A stretch of DNA of 31,620 bases, from NCBI GenBank assembly GCA_017613995.1, contig JAGACT010000026.1:1-31620 (forward strand). The letters run 5' to 3'. Below the pieces are notes generated by a model. The model saw nothing but the letters and a program-made list of their open reading frames with translations. It was not told where the DNA came from and made no database searches. Shown here in pieces: positions 30,784 to 31,620 of the stretch (the stretch's first letter is position 1; each line of letters begins with the position of its first letter). Source of the stretch: Eubacteriaceae bacterium. Lineage in GTDB: Bacteria; Bacillota; Clostridia; Eubacteriales; Anaerofustaceae. The translations under genes were made by a program, and so were the position numbers.

Positions 30784-31572
30784 ATGTCCAAAACAATCTT
30801 GATAACAGCAGTCATCGTCTTTGCGTTCGGTCTTCCGACCGCTCTGACGGTATGGTGGAAAAGGAAGACCGGCATCGGCATCGCTCCCTTTCTTGTCGGA
30901 GCGGCCTGCTTTGTGCTCTTCGCATACGTGCTGGAGAGCCTCTGCCACAGCATGGTGCTGATGAGAAACGGAAGCTATACCAGGTTCTACACGGATCCCG
31001 TGCTGTATACGGTATACGGCTGTCTGGCCGCCGGCATATTTGAGGAGACCGGCCGCCTCTTTGGCTTCAAAGTCCTTCTGAAAAAGTATGACACGAGGGA
31101 GACCGCCGTCGCCTACGGCATCGGACACGGCGGCATCGAGGCGATCCTCGTCCTGGGAAGCTCATATGTGATCCTGCTTCTGACATCCCTGGGGGTGAGC
31201 CTGGGAGATCCCGCCGCCGACGTCTACTACGCTTCGGTCCTTGGTGAGCTGACTCCCTTTGTCATGATGCTGGGAAGCGCCGAAAGGATCATCGCCATGG
31301 CAATCCACGTGGGGCTCTCCATGATAGTGTTCACCGCGGCCCGGGATAAGAACCGTTTCGCCCTGTATCCCCTGGCGATCCTGCTGCATGCCCTGGCGGA
31401 CGTGTCCGCGGCACTGTACCAGCAGGGGATCATCACGAGCCTGTACGTGACAGAGCTGCTCGCCGCTCTCGCCGCCATCGCCGTTTTTATTCTCGGCAAA
31501 AGGATACTGTACTCCTCGGGCATACCGTCGATGGGTCAGAAGATCATCGAAGAGGCGAAGACGCAGGAGTGA
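30784..31572 (+). CDS. YhfC-type intramembrane glutamic protease family protein
   Basis: A 262-residue polytopic membrane protein with seven or eight hydrophobic helices. It matches the YhfC family, predicted intramembrane proteases related to the CPBP/PrsW clan. The motifs are GIFEETGR (E87, E88) at the end of one helix and YGIGHGGIEA (H115, E119) in the next, plus a later LLHALADVSAAL with a histidine in the membrane. The family's substrate is unknown. It starts at 30784 after a strong GGAGGTG. It is driven by the MerR-type promoter just upstream, so it is probably induced by a small molecule, possibly a drug or membrane stress, and not expressed with serine dehydratase. The C-terminal tail is short and soluble. 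Confidence 0.85.
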   Translation: MSKTILITAVIVFAFGLPTALTVWWKRKTGIGIAPFLVGAACFVLFAYVLESLCHSMVLMRNGSYTRFYTDPVLYTVYGCLAAGIFEETGRLFGFKVLLKKYDTRETAVAYGIGHGGIEAILVLGSSYVILLLTSLGVSLGDPAADVYYASVLGELTPFVMMLGSAERIIAMAIHVGLSMIVFTAARDKNRFALYPLAILLHALADVSAALYQQGIITSLYVTELLAALAAIAVFILGKRILYSSGIPSMGQKIIEEAKTQE

Positions 31573-31620
31573 ACCGTTTCGGTGACACTGTTCCCCGAAA
31601 TGTTCTGGAATTCAACGAAA

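Noticed and set aside
31577..31600. Terminator after the YhfC-type gene
   Set aside because: TTTCGG and CCGAAA form a six-base stem with a 12-base loop but no T-tract follows.

Overview
The window reads as chromosomal DNA of an anaerobic, fairly GC-rich member of the Clostridia (Firmicutes). The case rests on an IreB-family gene, a cdaA-cdaR c-di-AMP locus, ZapA, AGGAGG-type ribosome binding sites, sigma-A promoters, oxygen-sensitive chemistry (an iron-sulfur L-serine dehydratase and a desulfoferrodoxin-like protein), a SpoVA-type pair and a corrinoid salvage cluster. I cannot name a genus or family from the sequence alone. No phage, plasmid or CRISPR locus was seen.

Layout. 1-1704: ireB (minus), a SAM methyltransferase (plus) and a DUF5655-type gene (minus). 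1859-3765: a MATE exporter with an overlapping MarR regulator behind a promoter carrying inverted repeats. 3801-6237: two copies of a tRNA operon (Val-Asp-Phe-Gly-Cys, then the same order plus Leu), which enclose an alpha/beta hydrolase and an atypical desulfoferrodoxin. 6297-10551: two more MATE exporters and an M20 peptidase, likely co-transcribed. 10614-14210 (minus): cdaA, cdaR and an FAD oxidoreductase, all overlapping. 14326-14548 (minus): a tiny lipoprotein unit with an in-frame stop. 14592-18787 (minus): an aldehyde dehydrogenase, two SpoVA-family membrane proteins and a large esterase-like protein. 18884-23159: dnaE and zapA. 23172-26594: a cobU-like gene, cobS, a second shorter cobU-like gene, a histidine phosphatase and a trigger-factor-like chaperone lacking its ribosome-binding domain. 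26633-31572: phosphoenolpyruvate synthase, a block of 23-base tandem repeats, serine dehydratase, and a YhfC-type membrane protease behind a MerR-style promoter.

How the genes fit together. The corrinoid genes would perform nucleotide loop assembly (CobU activation of cobinamide, CobS joining, CobC-type phosphatase), which suits salvage more than de novo synthesis. Serine dehydratase makes pyruvate and PEP synthase turns pyruvate into PEP, so the two neighbours form a plausible serine-to-PEP route although each has its own promoter region. CdaA with CdaR sets c-di-AMP levels.

Most genes are ordinary housekeeping. The places most worth a second look are the lipoprotein with the stop codon, the paired cobU-like genes entered through a terminator, the headless trigger factor, the desulfoferrodoxin variant with its operator-like promoter, the MerR-type promoter without a visible regulator, and the 23-base repeats.
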